DNA of 64,000 bases from JBAYOE01 sp050950065 (GTDB lineage: Bacteria; Spirochaetota; Spirochaetia; Sphaerochaetales; Sphaerochaetaceae). Shown one piece after another: positions 7,674 to 17,507 of this stretch. Below the pieces are notes generated by a model. The model saw nothing but the letters and a program-made list of their open reading frames with translations. It searched no databases and was not told the DNA's origin. The stretch spans positions 90,933-154,932 of the forward strand of contig JBMNGX010000005.1 in NCBI GenBank assembly GCA_050950065.1. Reading direction: 5' to 3'. Positions within the stretch are counted from its first letter, which is position 1; every line of letters begins with the position of its first letter. A program made the translations under genes and the position numbers.

Positions 7674-9293
7674 TTACCTTAGCATGGCAATTATTGCAAG
7701 TAAGACACCAGTAATTCCCTCGCCTCCAAGAAACCCACTGGCAATTAAATTGGTCTTATCTAAAACTGAATCAATTTTCTCTTTGCCAAAGATCTTTTTA
7801 GCAATGATTAAAACTATTGCTCCAAAACCCATGATTGTAGAAATATTTATTGGTAAATAGATTCCTAACCCTAAAGTGGCGCTAGGAATTGCAAAGAGGT
7901 ATAACAAAATTCCAATTACAGTTCCAATGGTAAAAGCCATAGGATGTCCCAGTCCTCCAACCATTGCAGTAACTGCTTGAGCTTGGGGGGCAGGAAGGAG
8001 TTCGGAACCAAAACCCCCAAAAGAGTGGCGTAAAGTAAATAGGGCAATTACAGCCACTACTGAACCAACAACACCTCCAACTCCCTCTCCAATAATTTGA
8101 CTTGATGGGCGAGTTCCAATTAAGTGACCCGATTTTAAGTCGTTCATCATATCACCAGTTAATCCACAAGCGACTGCAGTGACAGCTGCAACAGAGAAAG
8201 CAGCAATAGTTGATGGACTCCAAATTATTTGGATTGCAAGTAAAACTAAAATTCCAAAGATTTCCATTGGGTTAATTCCAGTTTGCCCTGTTAACATTGC
8301 AGCAACTTGGGTTGTTAGATAGATTCCAATGATTGTCACAACTGCTTGTAAGAAAGTTATTTCAGTACCAACTGTCAACAATATTAAAACAGCAAGAATG
8401 ACAGAGGCTGCTATCCATCTCACTTTTGGTGGTAAAGTTGCAATAACTGAGGTTGAAGATTTTCCTTTCTCTTTTGATGTAAGATCTTTGATTTTCTGAT
8501 AACCACTTTTAACAATAATTCCCAGCCCTGTTCCAACCATCAAACCAATTCCAAGGTTTTGCCTAAACAAATCGGCAATTCCCATATCACTAAAGAGCTT
8601 AGTAACTATCCCCAGAGGTGTTAAAATTAAATAACCAAAAATAGCTCCACCTAACCACAGTAAAGCTAGTGTAGGGCCAATGATTGCCCCAATACCTGCA
8701 GCCATTGGGCTTATCCACATCGAAACTGCTGGTACTACAGCGCTTCCCCCATAAATCAATAAAACAGCTGGGATAAGAGGTAGACCATCTCTAAAGATTG
8801 TAAAAACAACACTAAAAGCTAAAGCACTAAATAAAATTAAAGCACCTTTGCCTTTTGTTGTGCTGGCAATGAGGGTGTTGTAAGCAGCTTGGCCCATTGG
8901 ATAAGGGAGCTTTTCTTCAACTACATATTTTTGTCTGGCAACAATTGTGAACAACGTTCCTAACAAAGAACCACTAATAGTTATTATTAAAATTGAAATT
9001 ACTGAAACTTTAGCATTACTATTTAAGATCCAAATACCTGGGAGGGTGAAAGCCAATCCTCCAGCAACCATTGCCCCTGAACTCATCATTGTGTGAGTTA
9101 CGTTAATCTCCTGTAATGAAGAGTTTTTAAATCTTCTAAGTAGGGCAACACTAACTACAGTAACAAAGACAGTTGGCCATGGAAGAGCCCCCATTCTTAA
9201 GGCAACGTACATAGAGCTACTGGTAATAATGATCAAACCAACTAGTCCAATTATTACCCCTTTTAGGGTAATTTCGTTTCTTTTGGTCTCCAT
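7674..9293 (-). CDS. Oligopeptide transporter (OPT) family membrane protein
   Basis: A 539-aa polytopic membrane protein with many hydrophobic segments across its whole length. Family features include YVALRMGALPWPT near the N-terminus, THTMMSSGAMVAGGLAFTLPGIW, and the central GLTGDMMNDLKSGHLIGTRP loop. Bacterial OPT members import peptides or metal-chelate-like substrates; the specific substrate cannot be read here. The ATG at 9293 is preceded by AGGAGGTG, a better start than the in-frame one 36 nt upstream. Confidence 0.88.
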   Translation of the reverse strand: METKRNEITLKGVIIGLVGLIIITSSSMYVALRMGALPWPTVFVTVVSVALLRRFKNSSLQEINVTHTMMSSGAMVAGGLAFTLPGIWILNSNAKVSVISILIITISGSLLGTLFTIVARQKYVVEEKLPYPMGQAAYNTLIASTTKGKGALILFSALAFSVVFTIFRDGLPLIPAVLLIYGGSAVVPAVSMWISPMAAGIGAIIGPTLALLWLGGAIFGYLILTPLGIVTKLFSDMGIADLFRQNLGIGLMVGTGLGIIVKSGYQKIKDLTSKEKGKSSTSVIATLPPKVRWIAASVILAVLILLTVGTEITFLQAVVTIIGIYLTTQVAAMLTGQTGINPMEIFGILVLLAIQIIWSPSTIAAFSVAAVTAVACGLTGDMMNDLKSGHLIGTRPSSQIIGEGVGGVVGSVVAVIALFTLRHSFGGFGSELLPAPQAQAVTAMVGGLGHPMAFTIGTVIGILLYLFAIPSATLGLGIYLPINISTIMGFGAIVLIIAKKIFGKEKIDSVLDKTNLIASGFLGGEGITGVLLAIIAMLR

Positions 9294-9492
9294 AACCCAC
9301 CTCCTAATTGTTATAACACAATATAACAAATTGACGAATTTTCGTTAAGTGTTAGAAAAAAAGGAAAAAAAGGTAACTTTTACCACTTTTTCTTGTTTAA
9401 TTGAGTATAAATGGTAGCTGATTTGAAATAGTTTAGTTATTATTTTAGAAGAACGAGGAAAAACGGGCTAAGACCCGAGAGGAGAAAAAGGA

Positions 9493-9966
9493 ATGAAAAA
9501 AGTATTTATTGTTCTAGCATTAGTGCTTGTTTTAGTCGCTCCATTATCTGCAGCAAGATATTCTAAAACCAATGGAATTGGAGTTGGACTAAGTGGTGGA
9601 TATCCTGTATCTGGAGTTGCTTTCAAATATGGGATGCAAGATTTTAGATTAGTTGGTACTGTTGGATACAACTACGGTGGTGGTATCTCTGCTGAGCTTG
9701 GTGCCCAATACGATGTTTACCAATTTGACATTGGCGAGCTTCCCTTTTATGTAAGTGCTGGTGTAACAGGAACTTTCTTTGCAAGTACAGACTTTCAAAA
9801 CTTAGCCGCTGGTGGACAAGGTTTTGGAGCTCTCTCATATTTCTTTGAAGCAGTTCCAATTGAAGTTTTCTTAAAAGCAGGGGCTGGTGTAACTTACCCA
9901 TTTAAAGATGCTAAAATTAAATTTGACTACGGTGCAGCACTTGGTGCTCTTTGGTATTTCGACTAA
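9493..9966 (+). CDS. Small outer-membrane beta-barrel protein, paralogue B
   Basis: A 157-aa protein with a clear signal peptide (MKKVFIVLALVLVLVAPLSA) followed by glycine/aromatic amphipathic strands (GVGLSGGYPVSG; LVGTVGYNYGGG; FYVSAGVTGTFF) and a terminal aromatic strand, ALGALWYFD. It matches the protein at 6168-6641 in length and design, so the two are probably an old duplication. Function unknown; probably a surface or periplasm-facing barrel. A good AGGAG/AAAGG ribosome-binding site precedes the ATG, and a strong hairpin terminator follows, so it seems monocistronic. Confidence 0.75.
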   Translation: MKKVFIVLALVLVLVAPLSAARYSKTNGIGVGLSGGYPVSGVAFKYGMQDFRLVGTVGYNYGGGISAELGAQYDVYQFDIGELPFYVSAGVTGTFFASTDFQNLAAGGQGFGALSYFFEAVPIEVFLKAGAGVTYPFKDAKIKFDYGAALGALWYFD

Positions 9967-9992
9967 GAAATATAGAATTAGACAAAAAAGGT

Positions 9993-10020
9993 GGGGTTAC
10001 TTCGGTGACCCCATTTTATT
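9993..10020. terminator. Bidirectional terminator with a C(UUCG)G tetraloop
   Basis: GGGGTTAC (9993-10000) pairs with GTGACCCC (10005-10012) around the loop TTCG. An A-run lies on the left and T-rich ATTTTATTTT on the right, so it can end both the barrel gene and the convergent hflX. Confidence 0.8.
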
Positions 10021-11280
10021 TTACACCATGTAACGCTCTAGCTTAGATCTAAGATGGGGAGGTACTTTTGCCTCGATGTAGGTTCCATTATCTACATAAT
10101 CGATTGTTGTTATGAGTCCCTCTTTTCTTAAAAGAGCTACAAGGTCTCCTTTTGAGTGGGGAAACAAAAACTTTAAATCAACAAAATCTAAGGCAATTAG
10201 ATTTTCAATCTCATCAAGCAATTTATCAATATTCTTATTTTTTCTAACTGAACCTACAATTGCATTTGGATTTTCACTAACAATTTGATTTAAACTTCCC
10301 ATATCGTAGATAGCATCACTTTTGTTTATAAAAAGGGCAGTTGGTTTATCTAAACTATCTAACGATTGTAAAACCTCTTTTGTTGTCTCATAGCACTGAA
10401 GCATATCGGGATGGGCAGCATCAACAACGTGGATAATTATATCGGCATAAACAGCCTCTTCCAATGTTGATTTAAAAGCTTCAACTAATTGGTGAGGAAG
10501 GTTACTAACAAACCCAACAGTGTCGGTAATTAAAAGTGAAGAGCCTTTAGGAAGGGTAATTTTTCTTGTTGTTGGGTCTAAGGTGGCAAAGAGTTTGTTC
10601 TCAACAAAAACATCACTTTCACTTAGTAAATTTAATAAAGAAGATTTCCCAGCGTTTGTGTAACCAACAATTGCAGCAGTTGCTATAGAAGTTTCAACTC
10701 TACTTTTTCTTTGAATCTCCCTTTGACCAACAACTTTTTCCAACTCTTTTTTCAAGTTTGCAATCTTAGTCAAAACTAAACGGCGGTCAATCTCTAACTG
10801 GGTCTCTCCAGCATCTCTAGTTCCTCTCATTCCCCCTCTTTGGCGTGAAAGGTGGGTCCATTTACGCTCTAAGCGGGGAAGAGAGTATTGCTGACGAGCT
10901 AAAGCTACTTGCAAAACTGCCTCTTTAGTGGCAGCTCGGTCACTAAAGATTTGCAAGATCACCTCTTGGCGATCAATTACAGCAACATCAAAAATGCTCT
11001 CTAAGTTGCGTTGAACTCGTGGTTTTAAATCACTTTCGAAAATAACAAAATCGATCTCTTTCTCTTCAATTAACTCTCTGATTTCTTCAACTTTACCTTT
11101 CCCAATGAGGGTTGCTGCATTGTATGTTCTTATGGGAATAATTAGTTGTTCAACAATTGTGCAATCGATGGTGATGGCTAAACTACTTAACTCATCCATT
11201 TTAGCTTGAGCTCTATCGAAAGATTCATCACTTTCTTTTAGAGTTATTAACAGGGTGTTTAAATTTTCGTTCTCGTTCAG
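10021..11280 (-). CDS. hflX: Ribosome-dissociating GTPase HflX, probably CTG-initiated
   Basis: HflX is a GTPase that splits stalled or stressed ribosomes. Seen: the N-terminal HflX domain (LIGKGKVEEI; QRNLESIFDVAVIDRQEVILQIF; RGGMRGTRDAGETQLEIDRR), then the G domain with G1 GYTNAGKSS, G3 DTVGF and G4 INKSD. The first ATG (11199) would remove the conserved N-terminal stretch. The frame stays open to a TAG at about 11305 and this extension (NENLNTLLITLKESDESFDR) resembles the usual HflX opening. No ATG, GTG or TTG occurs there, but a CTG at 11280 lies 7 nt after AAGAGGT, giving 419 aa, a normal length. The exact start is inferred. Confidence 0.9.
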   Translation of the reverse strand: MNENENLNTLLITLKESDESFDRAQAKMDELSSLAITIDCTIVEQLIIPIRTYNAATLIGKGKVEEIRELIEEKEIDFVIFESDLKPRVQRNLESIFDVAVIDRQEVILQIFSDRAATKEAVLQVALARQQYSLPRLERKWTHLSRQRGGMRGTRDAGETQLEIDRRLVLTKIANLKKELEKVVGQREIQRKSRVETSIATAAIVGYTNAGKSSLLNLLSESDVFVENKLFATLDPTTRKITLPKGSSLLITDTVGFVSNLPHQLVEAFKSTLEEAVYADIIIHVVDAAHPDMLQCYETTKEVLQSLDSLDKPTALFINKSDAIYDMGSLNQIVSENPNAIVGSVRKNKNIDKLLDEIENLIALDFVDLKFLFPHSKGDLVALLRKEGLITTIDYVDNGTYIEAKVPPHLRSKLERYMV

Positions 11281-11316
11281 GGTAAAGACCTCTTTTATTA
11301 TTATCTAGTTACTTAA

Positions 11317-11336
11317 AACATATTATATGTTATACT
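11317..11336 (+). promoter_or_regulatory. ychF promoter region with an AT palindrome
   Basis: AACATA TTA TATGTT (11317-11331) is a 15-bp palindrome that runs into the -10 hexamer TATACT (11331-11336). TTACTT lies about 16 bp upstream as a weak -35. It may be an operator, or chance in AT-rich DNA. Confidence 0.4.
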
Positions 11337-11361
11337 CTGCCGTCGTTACAAGGAGAGTTGT

Positions 11362-12468
11362 ATGGGGTTAAACTGTGGTATTGTAGGCCTACCAAATGTG
11401 GGCAAGTCAACTATTTTCTCAGCATTATCAAATGCACCAGCAGAGGCGGCTAACTACCCCTTTTGCACTATAAATCCAAACGTTGGAATAGTTGATGTTC
11501 CTGACCCTAGATTAGATAAAATTATTACAATAGTTCCCCCCCAAAAAACTATCCACGCTACAGTTGAGTTTGTTGATATCGCAGGTTTAGTTGCAGGAGC
11601 CTCTAAAGGGGAGGGTTTAGGAAACCGCTTTTTAGCCTCTATCAGAGAAGTTGGCATCATTGCCCACGTTGTTAGATGTTTTGAAGATGACGATATAATC
11701 CACGTTTCTAACAAAGTTGATCCTCTAAGCGACATTGAGACAATCAACATTGAATTGGCCTTAGCCGATTTAGAGAGTGTTGAAAAAAGAATCTTCAAAG
11801 TTGAGAGGATGAGCCGTCTTGATAAAGAGAGTGCCAAACAAGCCTCAATGTTATTACCCCTTTTAAATCTAATTAAAGAGAAACTTAGTGAAGGGGTTGC
11901 TATTAGAAACTTAAATTTAAGTGAAGAGCAACTAGAATTAATTTACGATTTACACCTGATTACAACTAAACCAGTTATCTATGTTTGTAACATAGGAGAA
12001 GATGATATTGGACAAGAGAATAAATATATTGAACTGGTTAAAGAGGTAGCTGAAAAAGAGAATTCTCAAGTAGTGGTTGTGTGTGGAAAAATAGAGGCTG
12101 AAATTGCAGCAATGGAGACTAAAGAGGAGCGCCAAGAATTCTTAGAAGCTTTAGGTTTAGAGAACTCTGCTTTAGATCAACTAATTCACACAGCTTATAA
12201 AACTTTAGGCTTAAGAACTTTTTTTACAGTTGGTGATATAGAGGCACATGCTTGGACAATTACCTCTGGTGATAAAGCTCCAAAAGCTGCAGGCACTATT
12301 CACAGCGATTTTGAAAAGGGGTTCATTAGAGCAGAAGTTTACCACTGTGAAGATCTATTTACCTACGGCAGTGAACAAAAAGTTAAAGAGGCTGGCAAGA
12401 TGCGCCTAGAGGGAAAAGAGTACGTAGTTAAAGATGGGGATGTGATGCACTTCAGGTTTAACGTCTAA
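11362..12468 (+). CDS. ychF: Redox-regulated ATPase/GTP-binding protein YchF (OLA1 family)
   Basis: A 368-aa cytosolic P-loop NTPase that binds ribosomes and prefers ATP in characterised members. G1 is GLPNVGKST (residues 8-16), switch I NYPFCTINPN, G3 DIAG followed by LVAGASKGEGLGNRFL, and the TGS-like C-terminal domain runs from about 270 (LRTFFTVGDIEAHAWTI). It ends with the usual HFRFNV. AAGGAGAG precedes the ATG. Its stop codon abuts that of the convergent lipoprotein gene, so there is no intergenic room for a terminator. Confidence 0.96.
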   Translation: MGLNCGIVGLPNVGKSTIFSALSNAPAEAANYPFCTINPNVGIVDVPDPRLDKIITIVPPQKTIHATVEFVDIAGLVAGASKGEGLGNRFLASIREVGIIAHVVRCFEDDDIIHVSNKVDPLSDIETINIELALADLESVEKRIFKVERMSRLDKESAKQASMLLPLLNLIKEKLSEGVAIRNLNLSEEQLELIYDLHLITTKPVIYVCNIGEDDIGQENKYIELVKEVAEKENSQVVVVCGKIEAEIAAMETKEERQEFLEALGLENSALDQLIHTAYKTLGLRTFFTVGDIEAHAWTITSGDKAPKAAGTIHSDFEKGFIRAEVYHCEDLFTYGSEQKVKEAGKMRLEGKEYVVKDGDVMHFRFNV

Positions 12469-13188
12469 TTACCAAGTAACTTGGAAAATTATTGGTTCTG
12501 CTAATAAAAGAAAATCTATTAAAGGGATATCAAAACGGACCACTTTAGCAGAAATTTTTGTCCCATTTGTCAATCTTTTTACATTCTTAGGCAAAGTTAT
12601 TTGTAATGAAATTATTGAAGATTCAATTGAAGAGGGAGCTTGTTCTCCTAAGATATAGCTAACCATCTCTAAATACTCATCCTCACTGATTCCTTCATTA
12701 TACAAAGGGCCAAAGGTTTCAAAGTTGGGCTCTGCTAAGAAGGGGACCATCTTAACTAGTTGAGGATAGTTATCAATATTTAAGTTAATGTTTAAAGTTG
12801 TATCTAAAGCTAACTCTCTAATTTTAACGATGCTCTGTTTCTCTTTTTCGTTTAATTCGTCCAACAACTTTTCAAAGCTGCTAAAACTAAACTCAATTAA
12901 ATAACTATTTAATCCCACTTTAGAAGAGGTGGCATAATAGGCGCTATCAGTAGTTCTTAAGTTATTTACAAAGTTCTCTATAGAGTTATCTAAGTAACTT
13001 TTATCTTGACTTCCCCCAGCTAATAGTTCAAAGTCGTCCAACAAATCTACAAAGAATTGATCAACATTTAAATTAGTAGTTGATTCTCCACCCCCTCTTT
13101 GATTTATAAAAAGAGCTTGTTGTACAACACAACTAGAGAGTGTGATTACTAAGAGTACTATTAGTAAAAGAGTTTTAACCTTTTTCAT
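12469..13188 (-). CDS. Predicted lipoprotein of unknown function
   Basis: A 239-aa protein with a lipoprotein signal: charged start, hydrophobic core and lipobox L-S-S-C, so the mature protein would begin with lipidated Cys20. The rest is mixed alpha/beta without a catalytic motif I recognise; residues after about 205 (GTKISAKVVRFDIPLIDFLLL) form a hydrophobic end. It sits 1 bp downstream of the LiaF-like gene on the same strand, so the two are presumably made together and may both sense or shape the envelope (inference). Confidence 0.65.
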   Translation of the reverse strand: MKKVKTLLLIVLLVITLSSCVVQQALFINQRGGGESTTNLNVDQFFVDLLDDFELLAGGSQDKSYLDNSIENFVNNLRTTDSAYYATSSKVGLNSYLIEFSFSSFEKLLDELNEKEKQSIVKIRELALDTTLNINLNIDNYPQLVKMVPFLAEPNFETFGPLYNEGISEDEYLEMVSYILGEQAPSSIESSIISLQITLPKNVKRLTNGTKISAKVVRFDIPLIDFLLLAEPIIFQVTW

Positions 13189-13189
13189 T

Positions 13190-13909
13190 TTAAGAGATCT
13201 CTACACCACCAAAAGCTGCGAGACATCTTAAAGTTACAGTTGGTCTACCACCTATATCTTGATTAATAACACTATTTTCAACTCCACCAAAAAGGGGCGT
13301 TACCTTTAAAACTACATTTACATTAGAGGGCAATTTAAGTTCTATTCCCCCAAAAATGGCTGTAAGGTCAATTACAATATCTTTTTCAATTACCGCTTTT
13401 CTAAGGTTTAACTCAATTCCTCCAAAGAAAGATAAAGCTGTTAAACTTTCTAAGTTGTCACTTCTATTGTTGATTTGCCTTCCTGAAAAGATTGCACTGT
13501 AGGAGGGATTTTTAGCCTGATCTTCAAAAGTAGAGCTTCTTGAGTTAACTTCAACTTTAACTTCTTTATCATCGATGATGATATTCTCTTTCTCTTTTTG
13601 ATAAGGATTGAAAATAAAAAGGAGTCCAAAACCAATAATTGCAGCCCCAATTATGTAAGAGCTATTTAACCAACTGGGAATCCAGTTTTGTTGGTTTGCT
13701 AAAAGCCACAAAGAGAAAACGAGCATTCCAAAATTCCACGCACCTATCCCCATTCTAATCATAGACCCTATGGAATAAAGGATTATTGGGATAGTCCACC
13801 ACCCCTTAAAAAAGAGCGAAAAAGAGATGCCCGCACTCTTTAAAATGAGGTTAACCCCTATGCCAATAATAATTATTCCAATAAACCATTTAGCAGTGTT
13901 GTGTTTCAT
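13190..13909 (-). CDS. LiaF-like membrane protein with toastrack-type C-terminus
   Basis: A 239-aa protein with four predicted hydrophobic helices (about 10-28, 35-50, 58-75, 85-103) and a soluble C-terminal beta domain with the repeating pattern FFGGIELNL, IFGGIELKLP, LFGGVENSV, AFGGVEIS. That repeat is typical of LiaF/VraT and related toastrack proteins, which modulate envelope-stress signalling. No cognate two-component pair is adjacent. The start is uncertain: ATG at 13909 or TTG at 13924, neither with a Shine-Dalgarno. It is divergent from topA and upstream of the lipoprotein gene. Confidence 0.7.
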   Translation of the reverse strand: MKHNTAKWFIGIIIIGIGVNLILKSAGISFSLFFKGWWTIPIILYSIGSMIRMGIGAWNFGMLVFSLWLLANQQNWIPSWLNSSYIIGAAIIGFGLLFIFNPYQKEKENIIIDDKEVKVEVNSRSSTFEDQAKNPSYSAIFSGRQINNRSDNLESLTALSFFGGIELNLRKAVIEKDIVIDLTAIFGGIELKLPSNVNVVLKVTPLFGGVENSVINQDIGGRPTVTLRCLAAFGGVEIS

Positions 13910-13948
13910 AGCATCATTGTGCAATCATTACCAAGAACTTGTCAATCG

Positions 13949-13977
13949 TTGACAAAAGTATTACAGATACATATAAC
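13949..13977 (+). promoter_or_regulatory. topA promoter
   Basis: TTGACA (13949-13954), 17 bp, TATAAC (13972-13977); a leader of about 40 nt follows. Confidence 0.75.
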
Positions 13978-13989
13978 TGTAGTTCGATT

Positions 13990-14007
13990 CCACTTTGTAT
14001 AAAGTGG
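13990..14007 (+). other. Perfect hairpin in the topA 5' leader
   Basis: CCACTTT (13990-13996) and AAAGTGG (14001-14007) pair around GTAT. It lies just downstream of the predicted transcription start and 18 nt before the topA start, with no T-run, so it may affect mRNA stability or translation rather than termination. Confidence 0.5.
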
Positions 14008-14025
14008 TTCATAAGGTGTAATCCA

Positions 14026-16548
14026 ATGGAAAATAGCAATAAAAAGAGTCTTATTATAGTAGAATCTCCTACTAAAGCGCGCACTATTAAAAAGTTTTTA
14101 CCCAAAAACTATACGGTACTAGCCTCCAATGGGCATGTGCGTGATCTCCCTTCAAAAGATCTTTCGATCGATGTGGAGAAGGGGTATATCCCTAAGTATG
14201 TGATCTCTAAGGGAAAAGACAAAATTATAAAAGAGTTAAAAAGTGAACTTGCTAAAAGTGACAACCTTCTTTTGGCGACAGATGAAGATAGAGAGGGGGA
14301 GTCTATAGCTCACCACCTCGTTGAAATTCTTAAACCAAAAGTTCCTTACGAGAGAATGGTCTTTCACGAAATCACTAAAAGTGCAATTTTAAACGCTTTA
14401 GAAAATGGAAGACCAATTAGAGATAATCTAGTAAATGCCCAAGAGGCCAGAAGGGTGTTAGACCGCCTATACGGTTACACCCTCAGCCCATTTTTATGGA
14501 GAAAACTCTCATTGCAAAAACTTTCAGCAGGGCGAGTTCAGTCCCCTGGTCTTAGAATGGTTGTAGAAAGAGAGCGTCAAAGAATAGATTTCGTCTCTGC
14601 TCAATATTGGGATTTAAAAGCTGACTTGCTTAAAGGGAGCAAGCTTTGAAGCTCAACTAACAAACGTTGGCAACAAAAGAGTTGCGACAGGAAAAGATTT
14701 TAACAGTGAGACTGGAAAACTTAAAAACCCCTCAAAAGTTGTTTGTCTTAAAGAGGAACAGGCGAAAGAGCTAGGAGAGAGGTTGAATAAAAGGGAGCTT
14801 GGAAAGTTGTCTCAGTTGAAGAAAAAGAGCGCAAACAACGCCCATCTCCTCCATTTATTACCTCAACTTTGCAACAAGAAGGAAGTAGAAAACTTCGCCT
14901 CAGTGCCAAAGAGACAATGAGGATTGCCCAAAAGCTTTATGAAAATGGGTTTATCACCTACATGAGAACCGATAGCCCCTCTTTAAGCCAAGAGGGAATC
15001 AAAGCAGCCCGAGTTGCTGCAGAAAAATTATTTGGGGAGAACTTTTTAAGTCCCACCTCACGCCAATACACCTCTAAAAGTTCCTCAGCTCAAGAGGCTC
15101 ACGAAGCTATTAGGCCAGCGGGGAACTCTTTTATCCACCCAGATGATACAAACCTCAGTGGAAAAGAGAGAGATCTGTACGATTTAATTTGGAAAAGAAC
15201 CTTGGCAAGTCAAATGGCCGATGCTATTAAAGCTTCAACTACAGCAAAAATAGAGGTTGAAGATGCTATTTTTACAGCTAATGGGAATATTATAAAGTTT
15301 GCAGGCTTTATTAGAGTTTATGTTGAAGGAATTGATGATCCTGAAGCAGCTTTAGAGGATAAAGAGAAAATTTTACCTCCTCTTGCTAGTGGTGATCAGT
15401 TAAAGCTCAACGAGTTGTTTGTTGAAATGCATGAGACAAAACCACCTGCTAGATACACTGAAGCTACTTTAGTTCAAGAGTTAGAAAAACAAGGCATTGG
15501 AAGACCTTCTACATATGCAACTATCATCGATAAACTTTTTGAAAAAGAGTATGTGATAAAAGATGGGACTGCTTTAGTTCCCTCCTTTGTTGGTTTTGCT
15601 GTTACTCAACTACTGGAAAAGAACTTTGATACTTTAGTCGATTACGAGTTCACCTCTAAGATGGAGGGGGGCTTAGACTTAATTGCTGAAGGGAAAGTGG
15701 ATCGTCTCGATTTTCTTAAATCGTTTTACGAAGGGGATGAGGGATTATTAAGCCAAGTTGAGAGTAAGTTGGAATCTGTAAAAGGAATTGATGCTAAACA
15801 TATTGAACTAAACAGTGTCAAAGAGCCGTACAAAATTATGATTGGCAAATTTGGTCCCTATGTAACCAAAGATGATGTAACGGCCACAATTCCCAACACT
15901 CTATTTCCTGGAACTGTTACTAAAGATGATTTAGAAATGCTTCTTTCCAGTAAAAATGGGGATAACGGAGTTGCTGAACCCATCGGAGTTGACCCTAAAA
16001 CAAAATTGCCAATTTACTTGTTAGTTGGTCGATATGGTCCATATTACCAACTTGGACTTAAAGATGATGATAATCCCAAACCTAAAAGGGCTAGTGTTCC
16101 TAAAAAAGTGGACCCAGAAACTTTAGATTTAGAAACTATAAGTAATTTATTACACCTTCCACGGGAGATAGGATTAGACCCAGCAACTAACAAAAGTGTT
16201 GTTGCATCTATTGGCCCTTATGGTCCCTATGTAGGTAGTGATGGGAAGTTCGCCTCTATAAAAGAGTTGAATAAGCTTTTTAGTATTGAACTAGATGAAG
16301 CCTTGGAGCTCTTGGCTGCTTCAAAAGCAGCCAAAAGCAAAAAGGGGAGAAAAAGTGAACCTATCATCTCTTTTGGAGAGCATGAAGGGAAAGCACTAGC
16401 AGTTTACTATGGCCGTTATGGTTATTATGGCAAACTTGGTGGTAAGAACTTTCCACTTCCCAATGAGATGAAAAAGGATGAAGAGGCCTTAAAAGAGTTA
16501 ACCAAAGAGAAAATGGTTGAACTATTTTTGGCAGCTAAAAAGAGTTGA
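14026..16548 (+). pseudogene. topA: DNA topoisomerase I, interrupted by two compensating frameshifts
   Basis: Type IA topoisomerase, which relaxes negative supercoils. The TOPRIM part (IIVESPTKARTIKKFL; LLATDEDREGE) is intact from the ATG at 14026, which follows AAGGTG. The frame then hits a TGA at 14647. Homology continues in the +1-shifted frame (FEAQLTNVGNKRVATGKDF) to about 14797, then returns to the original frame (WKVVSVEEKER), through the active-site tyrosine in ITYMRTDS to the end. The C-terminus has Topo-I C-terminal repeats (GPYVTKDD; GRYGPYY; YGPYVGSD) instead of zinc fingers. TopA is normally essential, so a base-calling error or a very recent lesion is more likely than true decay. 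The 3' end overlaps the convergent PAP2 gene by 27 bp. Confidence 0.9.
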
Positions 16549-17433
16549 CTCTTTAGAGACTCTAATTTTTGAACCTAAAAATGGGTAGATAAAAGTTGCC
16601 CAAAAACCAACTAACCAATATCTAACAAAGGTAGTGACAAAATGATCACCCACTACCGCTTTAGAAAATTGGATGGCTAACAATATTATTAGACCAATTA
16701 AAAATCGGACTACTTTTAGACCCACTGAACCATCAGTAGTGTATTTAACCTTTTTGAACTCTAAGAAAAATCCTAAATAACCACCTCCAGCTAAAGCTAA
16801 AAGTTTCATAGGATCTGAAAATGCTAAGGTATCGGCATTGGCAAAAGCCATTAAGATTGCCAATAACAATGAGATTGTTGTTGCTCCAATTCCAACACCC
16901 AATGAAAAAGTGCTTAACTTTTTTTCATCATCGTAGAGAGTTTCAAAGCGGTTGTATAAAACAAAAGAGGCAACAAGGCCTAAAGTAACTCCCCCAAAGA
17001 CATCTAGAGGCCAGTGAACTTTTAAATAGAGGCGTGATAAAGCAACTAATACTATTAAAAGGGCGCTTATGATTGAAAGATATTGTTTTTTAAAAGCTAG
17101 AGCTACAGATCCATAAAAAGAGGCAGCTCCTGTTGAGTGGCCACTAGGGAAGGAGTATCCCGTTGCAGTGGAGAGTCTTTGAGCCCCTATTTCAGGATGA
17201 ACTTGAAATGGGCGAGGGTAACGGACTACTGCTTTAATTATCCCCATAGCCAATAAAGCACTAAAGAGAGTTGAAAAAAGGGTGAAGCCTTTCCTTTTTG
17301 AAAAGCACCAAAGGAGAAAGACAATTACTACAATAAAAAGGCTCTCTTCTCCAAACATCGTAATAAACTGAACTACCCGATCCAAAAATGGACTAGAAAA
17401 GTTTCCAAAGAAATTTAAAATCTTCAATTGCAT
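16522..17433 (-). CDS. PAP2-family membrane phosphatase
   Basis: A 303-aa polytopic membrane protein with the three PAP2 motifs in order: KAVVRYPRP (about 68-76), PSGH in SFPSGHSTGA (about 95-104) and SRLYLKVHWPLDV (about 136-148). The conserved histidines of motifs 2 and 3 are present. Such enzymes dephosphorylate lipid phosphates such as phosphatidate or undecaprenyl pyrophosphate; the longer C-terminal half with extra membrane segments does not settle the substrate. AAGGAG precedes the ATG. Convergent overlap with topA. Confidence 0.88.
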   Translation of the reverse strand: MQLKILNFFGNFSSPFLDRVVQFITMFGEESLFIVVIVFLLWCFSKRKGFTLFSTLFSALLAMGIIKAVVRYPRPFQVHPEIGAQRLSTATGYSFPSGHSTGAASFYGSVALAFKKQYLSIISALLIVLVALSRLYLKVHWPLDVFGGVTLGLVASFVLYNRFETLYDDEKKLSTFSLGVGIGATTISLLLAILMAFANADTLAFSDPMKLLALAGGGYLGFFLEFKKVKYTTDGSVGLKVVRFLIGLIILLAIQFSKAVVGDHFVTTFVRYWLVGFWATFIYPFLGSKIRVSKESTLFSCQK

Positions 17434-17507
17434 AACTAATTCTCCTTAACTCTTAGTATACTTTAGCTAATTTACTTTTCAAACCCAATAAAGAGTTGTA
17501 CCAAGCC

